64,000 nt of DNA. It comes from Lycorma delicatula (Eukaryota; Arthropoda; Insecta; Hemiptera; Fulgoridae). Below, piece by piece: positions 20,060 through 30,950 of this stretch (position 1 is the first letter of the stretch; the number at the start of each line of letters is the position of its first letter). A program made the translations under genes and the position numbers. The notes below the pieces were generated by a model. That model searched no databases, was not told the origin of the DNA, and saw only the letters and a program-made list of their open reading frames with translations. Location: assembly GCF_047948215.1 (NCBI RefSeq), contig NC_134458.1:87871260-87935259 (forward strand). Direction: 5' to 3'.

Positions 20060-20854
20060 TTACAACAAAAAAAGATAATGATCTCTGCGATCGATGTATT
20101 CACTTTCAATAACAGATTGCGAATGATGAACCCACAAAAAACATTTTCCTTATCGAATCCGCGTTCTTACTACGAGAAACGACGACGATGTTGAAGTTCG
20201 CACGTACACACTAACGGCTAGTGCGCATGCGCGCCGATTTCCAACGCTGCGATTGGAGAACTTCAGACCGCGTCGGACCCACAATTCTTCAGTCGAGCGC
20301 CGCGTCCCGCACTGTAAACATCATTCTCTACGTGGCTCCGCGCTGCTGACGCACGCACGCAAACACACACGCACACACCACCGCCGTACAAGGTCTACGA
20401 CGAGAACCTCTCGCCATCGCGCGGCGGCCGCCGCCTCCAGACGCCGTCACCTGGACGACCAGGATCATCCTCGAGGTACGTCTAATTTATTTTTATTCAC
20501 GTGTGTGTGTGTGTGTGCGCCGCAGCAGACACCGCCGCCGCCGCCGCCTCCCGGTGAACGATCTACGACGAGAACCTCCCACTCTCTCTCTCTCTCTCGC
20601 TTCTTCGCGCGCGCGGTGACGACGACGACGACGATTAGGATCATCCTCGAGGAACGTCGTCTTAAAAAGACGTCACAATCCAAGATGGCCAACCACCGCC
20701 ATCTTGGCGGGCTACGGCGTCACTGACGTCACAATCCAAGATGACCTACCACCGCCATCTTCTCCACCATCTTGGTCGCCATCTTAAAATGACGGACAAG
20801 ATGGCCGCTTAGATGACGGACGGCCGCAATCTTGGATGATGTCATTTTTGACGC
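20060..20854. repeat. Right long terminal inverted repeat of the nested element
   Basis: Inverse of the left arm, with TGACGTCA at 20,724-20,731, CCGCCATCTTGG-type sites and TTCCTTATCGAATCCGCG. The open frame at 20,253-20,726 is only a by-product of simple repeats. The two arms differ by small block rearrangements. Confidence 0.75.
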
Positions 20855-22167
20855 CGAACCCCAATTTCCGTACTACTAACGATCCCAATTTAGATAATTA
20901 TGATGAATATAAACCGATGAAATTTATTAAATATTATGATGTCCGATCTCTTTATGGAAAATGTATGATGGAACCGTTGCCAGTATATGGATTCAGTTGG
21001 TGTAATGAAAATGAACTCGAATATTTGTTTACAAATGTGCAAAATGTAAAAGACGACGAGGAAATTGGTTATATATTGGAAATTGATTTAACATACCCTC
21101 AGTCCTTGCACGAAACACATAGAGATTATCCACTTGCGCCAGAGAGAAAATCCGTTGCCAATAATATGCTTTCTCCATTTCTTTCCGATGAAAAACGAGC
21201 AGTGTAAAAATCTATTGTGCACTTTGCAAGATAAACAAAAATACGTCTTACATTATAGAACGTTAAAATTGTATCTTCAACAGGGAATGGTGATGATGAA
21301 AAACACAGAGCCGTCAGTTTTAGACAATCTCCGTGGTTGAGAAACTGCATTTGGGAAACATTTTTTGAATGGTGCCGCACAGAAGATCCGATTGAAAAAA
21401 AACTTTAAATTATTTATCAACAGTGTTTATGGTTAACCTATTGAAAATGTAAGAAAGCGAATCGACATGCGATTAATCAACAATAAATTAAAATTTTTAA
21501 AAATTAAACGCCAGCCCGAGAGTAAACCATTATAACATTTATGGAAACAATAAAGTTGGAATATCAATGTTGAAAAAAATATAGATTTAAACAAACCCAT
21601 ATATGTAGGTTTAACAGTGACGGACTTGGCAAAACTAATCATGTACGATTACCATTATAACCACTTTTTACTTATAGTCATGAAAACATAAAACTGCTAA
21701 TGAGAGATACAGATTAGTTATTATACTCAGTAGTACCACAAAACAGGAACATTTTGATACACCAAAATGATTGAATCAAAAAGATCGAAATATTTACGGT
21801 TCGAATATAGGACTTTTAAAAGATGAAATTGGTGGGAAACCAATCTATGAATTTGTCGGATTAAGAGCAAAAAAAAAGACGGCCAAGGGAATTAAAAAAA
21901 GGTTCTCGTATATTCGATAAAGATTGCAATTTAAACATTTTAAATCACGAGCTTTATAAAGACTGTTTATTCAATAGAAACATTTCATATTCCACCTCAA
22001 AATCATTACGTAGTTTTAACCACCAAATATACTCGATTGATCAATGTAAAAAAGCTCTCTCTCCATATGACGACAAAATATTAGTATTGGAAAACGTTAT
22101 AGATACACTCCCATATGGGGATAAAGAAATTGAGAAATATAGATTGAAAAAAAAGAAACTAGTTTAA
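20855..22167 (+). pseudogene. Protein-primed type-B DNA polymerase, C-terminal half
   Basis: Continues the interrupted gene: FIKYYDVRSLYGKCMMEPLP (polymerase motif A), GYILEIDLTYPQSLHETHRD followed by YPLAPERKSV, then after frameshifts LQDKQKYVLHYRTLKLYLQQ, KLFINSVYG and ENVRKRIDMRLI (motif B), LTVTDLAKLIMYDYHYNH and LLMRDTD (motif C region, where the residue after DTD is a TAG stop at about 21,715). The end is LSPYDDKILVLENVIDTLPY and a stop at 22,165-22,167. The order and motifs match PF03175-type polymerases of Polinton/Maverick elements. Several frameshifts and stops make it a pseudogene. Confidence 0.82.
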
Positions 22168-22273
22168 ATGTATTGTGTATTTACATCAATAAATAATTTT
22201 TAAAATATTGGACTATTTTATTTATTTATTTAACCTTTTTTACAATTCTAAGTATCAATACCACATGTAAATT

Positions 22274-22564
22274 CTACATCATGTAATTATGACCACTAGC
22301 CGTTTTTTTCATACTCTTGTATATTATATAAACGTCTTTAGAATTGATAATTTCATTCAAATCTGACAGTGTAAGATCACTGAACCTTTGCGGTAAAAAT
22401 ATTTTTCCAAATCCTTCAATTGCAGCAATAATTGAATCACCATTTTTTGTTTTTATAAACTCTAATTTTTGAATTCGATAACGCCTATTTTGCATCATTT
22501 CATTAATCTTTTTATTATTGTTGCAATAATTTAAACTATTCAATTTATCGAAAATATTAGACAT
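22274..22564 (-). CDS. Small conserved-looking protein of the Polinton-like region
   Basis: 96 codons, intact frame, beginning MSNIFDKLNSLNYCNNNKKI. The middle, YRIQKLEFIKTKNGDSIIAA and KIFLPQRFSDL, resembles a small protein I recall next to such polymerases in arthropod elements, possibly OB-fold-like. Function is unknown. It is convergent to the polymerase and divergent from the small plus-strand ORF. Confidence 0.45.
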   Translation of the reverse strand: MSNIFDKLNSLNYCNNNKKINEMMQNRRYRIQKLEFIKTKNGDSIIAAIEGFGKIFLPQRFSDLTLSDLNEIINSKDVYIIYKSMKKTASGHNYMM

Positions 22565-22664
22565 TTTTACTATTCTATATATAAAGTAAAATTATTTAAA
22601 ATTAATATTTTATTGATGATGTAAAATGTTTTTTTCTATTCACAGCCTCTGTAATTGAGTAATA

Positions 22665-22838
22665 ATGTCAATAAAAAGAGCAACACCAAGAGTGAAACAA
22701 TCGCCATCCTATATATCCAAATTAAAAAATAACTTGAATAAAACATTACAAAACTACAACGCTCAAATCGATTCAAGAATTGTAGGTTTTAACAAAATCC
22801 AACCATTTTACATAGACTTTGTCGCCTTTTCGTCGTAA
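22665..22838 (+). CDS. Small basic ORF overlapping the integrase tail
   Basis: 57 codons beginning MSIKRATPRVKQSPSYISKL and ending at TAA 22,836-22,838. The first two thirds look like the N-terminus of a basic element protein. The last residues run over the antisense of the integrase chromodomain, so the frame may be truncated or accidental. Confidence 0.3.
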   Translation: MSIKRATPRVKQSPSYISKLKNNLNKTLQNYNAQIDSRIVGFNKIQPFYIDFVAFSS

Positions 22839-23570
22839 AATTTTCTCAGTTTGGTATACATCTTTATGTTTGGTTTTTTGTAGTTCGTGTTGGTAAAAAC
22901 GCCATTTTATAATACTTTTGTATGTTTACTTATACGAACACTGTCGCCTACATTAAATTTAATTTTTACAACTTTTTTTCTATCGTATTTTTTATTTAAA
23001 TTTGCCAAAACTTGCGCTTCGTTCATCTTGTTTACATCTTTGGGTTTAAATAATGTAGCCGAATGTATAAAATTATTGTATTCGTCTAAAAGTGTTTGCA
23101 AAATATCAATCCATTTATAGTTGCCATATTCTGTAAATTTAGTCCACATTTTTGTTTTCAACGTTCTATTGAAACGCTCAATAATGGTGGCCTTTTTATC
23201 TGAATGGGTGGAATAATGATTTATATTGAATTTTTTCAACAAGGCATTAACATGTGGATTGTAAAGTTCCTTTCCATGATCTGTTTGAAAATGTTTCATT
23301 TTATGTCTTTTCAATATCGGTTCCAAAGCAAACGCGACCTCTTTACCCGTCTTGTTCTTTAATGGTACGCCGTATGCAAATTTAGTAAAACAATCAATTA
23401 TATAGTCAATAAAATTATAACCTTTATTCGATCGCGAATAAGGAATCATTTCAACTATATCCGCTTGTACTAGGTCGTCTAGACCCTTTAATTCCGTCTT
23501 TCTGGTAGGATAATTACGTCTAGCTGGCCTGTGTAATTCAATTGCTAAGTCACTTTTAATAGATATTCTA
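22787..23570 (-). pseudogene. Polinton-type integrase (retroviral rve fold) with chromodomain-like tail
   Basis: Minus strand. It opens after a TTTTTTTAG acceptor-like site with ELHRPARRNYPTRK and DDLVQADIVEM (first catalytic Asp), then IDYIIDCFTKFAYGVPLKNK, HFQTDHGKELYNPHVNALL (second Asp) and KKATIIERFNRTLKTKMW (Glu). The long frame ends at 22,907. In another frame, translation continues WRFYQHELQKTKHKDVYQTE then KILRRKGDKVYVKWLDF, a chromodomain-like C-terminus usual in Polinton integrases. It would insert the element DNA into the host. The shift near 22,907 and the later stop suggest inactivation. Confidence 0.85.
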
Positions 23571-23721
23571 AAAAAAGGAAAAAAGAAATGGAAACAATAA
23601 TTTACTCGTCTTGTACTTTTGGTGTTGTAATATTCAACGTATTGAAAGCTTTTTCATACAACAATTCCATCTTTTCTATAAATTCATCAATTTCTATATT
23701 TATATGAAAATGATTACGTTT

Positions 23722-23916
23722 TCATTTAAATTTCAATTCTTTAAAAGCAAGGTTAAAGAATCGTATACTATTTGGATCTTTTAATTTTTTATAGACAATT
23801 TTTAAATTGGGATAAATGTTTTCAAGTTTATTCAATGTATCTTCTATTTTACTATATTGAACACAAATAGCATAATATTTATGCTCTTCGTCATCCTTAT
23901 TTTTAGCTAAAGACAA
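23722..23916 (-). CDS. Small hypothetical protein (5'-truncated by a junction)
   Basis: 64 codons, Lys-rich (KIEDTLNKLENIYPNLKIVY, RFFNLAFKELKFK). I do not recognise it. The sequence character changes abruptly at about 23,917 where a LINE fragment begins, so the N-terminus may be lost and the Polinton-like element seems cut off here. Confidence 0.3.
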   Translation of the reverse strand: MSLAKNKDDEEHKYYAICVQYSKIEDTLNKLENIYPNLKIVYKKLKDPNSIRFFNLAFKELKFK

Positions 23917-23917
23917 G

Positions 23918-24970
23918 GAGATGGACTAACCCCACTGGTCTTCAACTGCACCCTAGAATACGTAATGACAGAATGGTACAAAAAAGACCCACCACACGTA
24001 ACAATTGAAGCAAGGAGACATATAAACCATATCAAGTAAACTGTCTAGGATTTGCAGATGACCTAGCGTTTCTAGCCAATAACATCGCAGAAGCTAGAAT
24101 CCAAGTAACTTTATTGGAAGAACGAGCAGGAAACATAGGCCTAAGAATATCATATGAAAAGACTAGAATAATGGCCCTAAATCCCTTGGCATTGAACCAC
24201 GTAATCATAAACAGACATAAAGTTGAGCTAGTTCAATGGTTTAAATATTTAGGAGGAATATCACACATGACCTCAAAGAAAAAATAAACTGGAAAGAAAG
24301 ATAATAAAAGCTCAATTATGCACAAAATACCACCAAAACAACATAATAAAAGATGCATCTCAATAAATACCAAACTCAAACATTACGAAATTGATATCAG
24401 ACCTATAATACCATATGGAATCGAAACACTCTTCAAACTAAAATCCAACATTTCCTACTCGGCAGAGATGTAAAGAATAGAAAGAAGAATTCTAAGAACG
24501 TGCATAAATAAAAGACGACTTACTGATGGGGGAGAATGGACTCATACCAAACGAAGAGGTACATAAAGACCTAGAACCAGCTCTAGACTACTTTAGAAAG
24601 AAGAGAATCCCCTTCTTTTGACACATAATAAGAACATAACCGATCAGGCTCGTCAGGAATGTGGTCGAGAAATACTGGAAAATGTCCAAAACACCGACCT
24701 GAAAACTGAAATTAAACAAGATATGCAACAACTAGAAAACACAATAGAAGATTTACAAAATATAACTAACAATATAAAAATGCTAAAAGATGCAAATTCC
24801 AGATTTAAAAGTAAAGAAAAGAAAATAACCAGGATTTGTTCAGAAGAACTCAGAAAAAGCAAGATCTGACAGAATGAAGAAGTATTGGAACGCAATCAAG
24901 AAAAAAGAAAAAGAAAAGACGAACCAGAGTTGACTAAAGTGGTCGACTGTGACCTCAAAATCCTCAAAAA
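23918..24970 (+). mobile_element. LINE reverse transcriptase fragment (family X)
   Basis: Plus-strand translation across frames: RQGDGLTPLVFNCTLEYVM (motif B region), CLGFADDLAFLANNIAEARI (catalytic FADD), GLRISYEKTRIMAL and VQWFKYLGG (thumb). It ends near 24,970 with a segment like that at the end of the 57.4-kb copy (TGACTAAAGTGGTCGACTGT). Only the C-terminal half remains, with many stops. Confidence 0.75.
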
Positions 24971-24974
24971 AAAA

Positions 24975-25740
24975 ACAGCTGTTGAACTCAGTTAGATTAA
25001 CATATTTATATGCCTTACATATGCAAGAAGAAAAGAGTTACATAATCTGTTTATCATTAATAAGGCCATGAAACTGAGCAACATGTACTACTTGTGACAG
25101 CCTAAACAGCATCATACAAAACGAACCTGAAAATGAAAAAAGAGAAGCAGCTTCATCAAATTTGCAAGGGAAGTAAAGAAAATTGCAAAAGATGTAGCTC
25201 GTAAATCTTCAGACTCTGATGCTTTGTCCTTTGATCTTCAAAAGACATAACCTACTCCATTTATAAGCTGTAGTAAAGTCTACTACCATAGGCAACTGTG
25301 GACTTACAACGTTTGTGTACATAACCTAATGAATAATTGATTTGCATGACATTTCTCCCACCACCACTCCATTCGGTTACCCTAAAGCATAAGACCGAAT
25401 GTCTGTGCCACAAACGGCTACTGAGCCTTGAATCAGTTTAGCGACCAGTGTCCTAACTAGCTAACCTAATTGCATGAGCAAACATGCATGGTGTCACACA
25501 CCACTTGCTTCGTGTCCAACCGCTCACTTGTCATATATTCTAAAATGGGTAGGAGCACCCCTACAACTACCAAAATATATATGACATTCAATAAATTAAA
25601 TTTATCACGTCAAGATAGCAATTCGCTGCCACGCCTAGGTCGCTGAGTGCCAACAAGTACCTGTCCACCAATATTAAAGCGCTTGGAGCTTTAATTGGCT
25701 GATGACCAGCCATAACTCTCGGGTAGCTTCCCACAGCAGT
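24975..25740. other. Unassigned sequence between two LINE remnants
   Basis: No coding motif seen. The part from about 25,600 may be 3' untranslated sequence of the R1-like LINE that follows. Confidence 0.35.
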
Positions 25741-25759
25741 GAGGTAGTAATCTTTCCCT

Positions 25760-27720
25760 TAAATAAACTACTGATGCCGGTTGAACAAAGCAACGGCATT
25801 AAGGAACACCCACACGGTCCGACAATGCGGCTCACGCCACATTGACTCACCGCTTATGAGCGGCCAATTTTCCCCTTGACCTCTAAGTTCCAGGGTGTCC
25901 TGAGTTCTGGCCCCCCAAGAGCTGGGCAGCCGAACATCATATGTTCGTTCGACTGGACCTCCTCGCAGACGCACAGCTGATTGCTGCCAGGTGGAACCGA
26001 AACAAATATTGGTTCAAGTTCACGTGGTTGGAGAGCACCTGGGCACCCGTTGCTCTTAAAAACGAAGGAGAAGCATACCATCCCCCCCAAGTCCAGTATA
26101 AATCTATACAAGGACCTTCCCTTAGTCGTGATGTGCCATTCTTGTTGTCATGCATCCATTGTGAGGCTGTAAAGCCGCCTCCTTCTCAGGCGGGAGATGA
26201 GAAACTGAACGTAATTTAGAACCGGTGCATTGTAATCACCGTTCCGCTCCGGTACAGATCCGGTTCGAAACCGCATCCCAAATACCTCGGTCTCCCTGCC
26301 TCTTCGCAACTTCCACATGGTCGCCCGAACTTTCACCACAAAATCGATTAGGAGAGCCTTTCCCAATACGATGGTAGTCTCGTAGGAGGTTGTTTTAAAA
26401 ACACCAGTGCATACTATTAATGCTCTGCGCTGGGCACTCCTTAAATTCTGAATATGTGCTCTATTTCTGTCCAACTTCTGCGTCCAAACGGACACAGCAT
26501 CAGAGGCCATACTTTCGAAGACACCTCGGTACACCATGTACAAATGACGGCCCGACAGCACGCAATCCTTCCGAGCAAACCTCCTAAGCTTGCATCACAG
26601 AGACGGCGTCCACCGCTACTTGCCTAACGTGGTTGCTAAACAGCAACTTCTCATCAACCAAAACACCTAGGTACTTATGAATCCTTACTCGGCTGACCAC
26701 ACAACCTTTATACTTAATATTGGGGTTACGACTGTATGATAATTTGTCTGCACCCTTGAGAAGCATAAACATCGTCTTGGGCACAGAAATCTTTAAATTT
26801 TGAATGTCTATCCAGCCGTCTGCGGTTGAAAAGGCCGCTTGCGCCCGGTCTTCTAGCTGCGGTTGTGAGCTACCACGAACTAACAGGAGACAGTCATCGG
26901 CGAAAGCCTGAGCTGTGACCCCTTCCGGGAATGTCAGTCCCAAATATCCGTCGAATACAAGGTTCCACAGCCTGGGACCGAGAACGGAGCCCTGGTAACG
27001 GACTTTTCCACAACAGGGTGCACATCTTTAAACAGAGCCGTGCGATCAGGGAAGTAGTCACGTACTACGGCCTGCTGGGCTACTGGAACATTGCGGGCTT
27101 CCAACTCATAGAGGACTGAATTCCAACGCAAGGAAAGAAATGCTGCCTCTATATCAATAAAAATTGCCAAAAACATATTTACAGTCAGCGCGTTCCACCT
27201 CGGCAAGAGCATTTAAGATGCAATTCTCGGTGCCAACCACTTTCATAAAGCCATACCTGCCTCGATTTAAAAGTGAGTTCATATCGATGCTTGTGCAGAG
27301 CCGTTCTACAACCAGCCTTTCAAGAAACTTGCCGCTTACCGGCAAGAGGCTGATGGGTCGATAACTGCTGACCTCACTCGGATCCTTTCCTGGTTTTAAG
27401 AGTACCCTCACCAAAGCCACCTTCCAACATGTCGGAAAGCAACCCCAGTTTAGGCACACCGAGAACAGTCTGCCAAGCGGCTCTCCTATGACAGGCAGCA
27501 GATGATAGAATCCAGGTCAAGTTGGTCAATCCCCGGTGCCTTTCTCAGTGCTATTCGAGAAACCACTCGGTCTATATCTACGGGATCAACAGTCCATACG
27601 TCAGGGAGAGTGGTGTTTCACCCGCCTTAACGCCGACATGTGGTTCACCCTCCAAAGCATCTGCAAAACAGAGTATCCAGGAACGCCTGGTAAGTCGCCA
27701 CAGATGTTAAAGTGTGGTCA
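25760..27720 (-). mobile_element. Degenerate R1-like non-LTR retrotransposon
   Basis: Minus-strand reading in several frames, from high to low coordinates: VVSRIALRKAPGIDQLDLDS, WKVALVRVLLKPGKDPSEVS and SYRPISLLPVSGKFLERL (finger/palm), IFIDIEAAFLSLRW (motif A), AQAFADDCLLLVRGSS (catalytic motif), HKYLGVLVDEKLLFSNHV (thumb), RRALIVCTGVFKTTSYE, and a zinc-knuckle CVCEEVQSNEHMMFGC. Each piece is open for only 70-140 codons because of frameshifts. The endonuclease part and 5' end are missing. It would have been a target-primed element of the R1/I type. Confidence 0.82.
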
Positions 27721-27773
27721 CGAGTAGTACGGAAATAGGGGTACGGGCGCCAATTCCAATATTGCGGCGTCTG

Positions 27774-27846
27774 CCATCTTGGAATTTCCCTTTTTCCCTG
27801 TGGAAATTTCCCTTTCCCTTAGCGGGATATTTGAAATTCCACAGGG
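27774..27846. repeat. Imperfect inverted repeat
   Basis: TCCCTGTGGAAATTT and GAAATTCCACAGGGA form opposed arms separated by about 30 bases. Confidence 0.5.
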
Positions 27847-27984
27847 ATACCAACTTGAGTAATATATTAGCTTTGAATATTATTTATAATAATTAATTCA
27901 AAGGTTGGTATCGCTGGTGAACAGCTGTTGTGTAGCGGTCGGTTTGAATTAAATAAATAAATAATATTTGAAGTAAAAAAAAAC

Positions 27985-28062
27985 TTCGTCGCCTAGGACT
28001 CGAACCCGGTGATGACGGGACGCGACTGACTGACGCCTTAAAGTCGATTGGGCCACTGTAGC
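27985..28062 (-). pseudogene. tRNA-Arg-like sequence (pseudo-tRNA or SINE head)
   Basis: Minus strand: GTGGCCCAATCGAC with TTTAAGGCGTCAGTC resembles the D-arm/box A of eukaryotic tRNA-Arg, and GGGTTCGAGTCC (27,997-28,008) is a perfect box B/T-arm. A T-run follows at about 27,984-27,976. Extra bases in the D-arm and an unpaired acceptor argue against a working tRNA. Confidence 0.5.
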
Positions 28063-28247
28063 CCAATCGGCTACAGTGCGACCAATCGCAACGTCGGATT
28101 CAAAGCGGTCGTGCATGCGCAACACAGATACAAGGCCTTCGTATCTCCTTCTACAATGCCAACGCATTTGGTCGACCTCGAACATGTTTGAGCAGGAAAA
28201 CTTCCATACACAAACGACTATCTATAATTTGACCTTGAAGTCACACG

Positions 28248-28276
28248 CGCACACACACACACACACACACACACAA
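28248..28276. repeat. (CA)n microsatellite
   Basis: Pure CA run. Confidence 0.9.
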
Positions 28277-28282
28277 ACGTCA

Positions 28283-28549
28283 CAACGTCTAAAGTGCCAC
28301 ACCCAAACCGACGTTGAAGCCACGCGTCATTTTATGAGTAACCTTGAAGAGTGTTAATCGTGTAATTCTAAGAAACGATCATGCATACTCAGCACTTTTA
28401 ATAGCACATGTAACCGGAAATGGTATATCATGTTACACGAAATGTAATTCAAAGAAACTACTACTATCGTATAATTCTAAGTAAAAAAACTTGACGTCAC
28501 ACAAAACCGTCTAATGTGCCACACCCAAACCGACGTTGAAGCCACGTGC
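28283..28549. repeat. Direct repeat pair (about 45 bp)
   Basis: GTGCCACACCCAAACCGACG followed by TTGAAGCCACG occurs at about 28,298-28,325 and again at 28,516-28,546. Confidence 0.8.
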
Positions 28550-28578
28550 CTGGTGTCTACAATAAAGTGGTATCGTTT

Positions 28579-28626
28579 AGTGAAAAAGGATATATAACCC
28601 TTCCGCATTATATATCCTTTTTCACT
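28579..28626. repeat. Perfect 19-bp inverted repeat (hairpin)
   Basis: Arm AGTGAAAAAGGATATATAA (28,579-28,597), 10-base loop, perfect complement at 28,608-28,626. Confidence 0.9.
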
Positions 28627-28735
28627 ATTCTCATAAGGTTACCAAAGCAATTCTGCAAACACAGATCTAAATAGTAAAGATAAGAAGGAGGAGGAGGAGG
28701 AGAAGGAGTACGACCAGCGATCACGGATCCAATGT

Positions 28736-29630
28736 AAGTTGGTGGAAGATTGTAAGCAGGTTCATTGTCTGTACAACGTGACAAGAGTGAGGAGGTTAAA
28801 TCGTCCTCCTTTTCGAAAGGGTAAGGTGAGACGATTTAAACGAAATTCCAGTCTTAAACGAGGCGGTGGATTGTTAACAACTCTAACAGCAGACCAGCTG
28901 ATCGATGTGGAAGACCACCTAAACTAAACAAACAGAAGCTGTCTGATACTTCGAATGCTACGGCCGAAAGTTCATAAAAGTCAATGGGTACGTTAGGGTA
29001 GCAGGAAGATTTTGGACTTGTTACTGCACATAGAGCTGTAAGAAAAGAACTGAAACTTTTACTCTAAGAAGTAATGTTTGTACAAGTACTGAAACCTACA
29101 GATCATGCCAAAAAAACAACTTATTGTCAATAGTTTAAAAGTTTTATTGACCAAATTTTGTAGGTATCCTCGACATTACGTTTTTTTACACAAGAAGCGC
29201 GGTTTCATGTGAGATGATTTATGAATCCACGAAAGCACGACTGTGGTCAACAACTAACCCCCATGAATTACACGAAGGGAAAATTGGAGTCTGAGTTAGT
29301 GTGAGTAGAACGCGTATTGTGGATCCAATCTTTATTGAAAATACAGTTAATAGTACTCATTATTGTGCTGATATAACAAACTTCATTAGTCGGTTAACAG
29401 AAGTGAAAATCAATCCCGGTTGATCCAACAATATGGCACCACAGTGTACACAGCTAACAGGTCAATGATATTTTTACGAAATTTCTTTAGTGAATGAATC
29501 ATTTCGAGGGGTTTATGGCCTGCAGTGTATCGTAACAAACCACGCACGATTGACAAACTAAAAGCTGCTACATCGGCATACGTACGAAATATTCCATTAA
29601 TTGTAATATCCGTTTCTATAAAATAATGAA
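28736..29630 (+). pseudogene. Decayed mariner-like transposase
   Basis: Reading across frames on the plus strand: LDITFFYTRSAVSCEM (remnant of the first catalytic block), RLWSTTNPHELHEGKIGV and RTRIVDPIFIENTVNSTHYC then ADITNFISRLTE. The last stretch corresponds to the IVGPIFF...TVNSERY block of hemipteran mariner-like transposases. The N-terminal open frame at 28,739-28,927 may be the DNA-binding part, which is uncertain. Catalytic residues are lost. Confidence 0.6.
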
Positions 29631-29639
29631 ATAAAAATT

Positions 29640-30950
29640 CAGAGTAATAATTAAGAAAGTTTCATCTTTACATTTCCGTAATTCCAGTACACAGCCAACT
29701 TTTTGAACTCTCTGTATTAGCTATTTTAGAACCTCAAGTTTAATGCTTTCAAATTCAGCTAGAGCAAAAATTTACCTATTTCTCTATTGTGATCTATATT
29801 AATTGATAATTCAGTCAACTGTACACTGCGATAATATAATAATTTTTCCCAGATAGTTTATTAGACCACCGATATTATTTCATATGTACACTATTCTTTT
29901 CTTAATCTATCAGGTTTATATTCATACCTCTCCTTTTATTAAACAAACTTTTATGGTGATTTTGTATTTTTGGTATTTTGTAATTTTATGGTGATTTTGT
30001 TGAATTCAGCCGATGGAAATACTTAAGAATTTTTGTAGTAATAATTATATAATTATTTTTGAGTCTGATACATTTTTATTGTAACACTTTTATTTTTTTT
30101 AATGAAGTGATGAGAATTAAAAAAATTATTTCATCTTCGATACTTTTGTTTACATAAGAGCATTTATTATTAAAATAAGCTAAACTATATTTTTTTAAAA
30201 ATTTTATTATTTCAAGTACATTATCAAGTTTTTGTACGCTACCTAGTACTATCAAGTACTTCTGCCTTGCGGCGCGATTCGCAAATCAACCTTTTTGAGG
30301 AAAATTGACATATTCGAGTCCCGCGGTTCATCAAATGGAAGAAAAAAAGTCTAACAGAATTCCTGGTATTTTTTGAAAGTATTCTTTATTACAAATACAA
30401 TTGAACTGAAATATAATGTTTTAATGGTTATTTTTTAATTTTTTCCCCATTTTTATTTCACTTTTAGGTTAGGTCATGTTTAGAACTGTAAACATAGTTC
30501 CTTTACTTCGCCTTGCCGTCCAGTCTGCGGAATCTTACCGGTGAAGTTCGAACGAACTTCCTGATAACGGCTGACTAAATATTATCTATTACTAATTACG
30601 CAGTAAATTTTGCGACAGATGGTTATTACTGTAACTTCAATTACGTACTGGAAAATGAATTATTCGTTTAATTCCTCAGCTAGAACGCTCTCCTTGAAGT
30701 AATCACTATCTTCAATGTAATTTTCACTATTATCTATATCACTACATAAAGAGACAATGAAAGATTCTGACAATGAAAAGTTCTATTAACGATTCTTGGC
30801 TACAATATTCACCTTCGATTTTTTAACCTTTACACAGTAAGGTTTCCAGTGCTTGTCGCCCATTGAACTCGTTTTATCGTCACACGGTTTCTGCCCTTCT
30901 GACATCTTAAACGTTGTTGTGGTTCGCAACATATAATTTTACTTCTGACC
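29640..30950. other. AT-rich sequence, nothing recognised
   Basis: No coding motif, repeat family or RNA gene visible on either strand. Confidence 0.4.

Larger units (their letters stand above)
18225..20854. mobile_element. Nested 2.6-kb element with long GC-rich terminal inverted repeats
   Basis: It starts GCGTCAAAAAATACGTCATC on the left and ends in the inverse, TTTTTGACGC, on the right. The arms (about 18,225-19,150 and 20,060-20,854) carry the same blocks inverted: AAGATGGCG repeats, TGACGTCA, GACGACGTTCCTCGAGGATG, a GA-run, GGCGG repeats, a (CA/GT)n run, and ATCATTCGCAATCTG with GAAAGTGAATACATCGAT. The interior is AT-rich and holds a small spliced-looking gene. The element splits the polymerase reading frame. 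I found no clear target duplication at its ends. Confidence 0.8.

Noticed and set aside
20253..20726. 157-codon frame rich in Arg, His and Ser
   Set aside because: It lies in a terminal inverted repeat made of simple repeats, and the mirrored frames in the left arm differ; not a conserved protein.
23722..23916. Possible continuation of the integrase
   Set aside because: Same strand but no similarity to integrase N-termini and separated by an acceptor-like site; kept only as a hypothetical ORF.
25854..26172. Plus-strand frames of 60-92 codons
   Set aside because: They are antisense to the R1-like LINE zinc-knuckle region.
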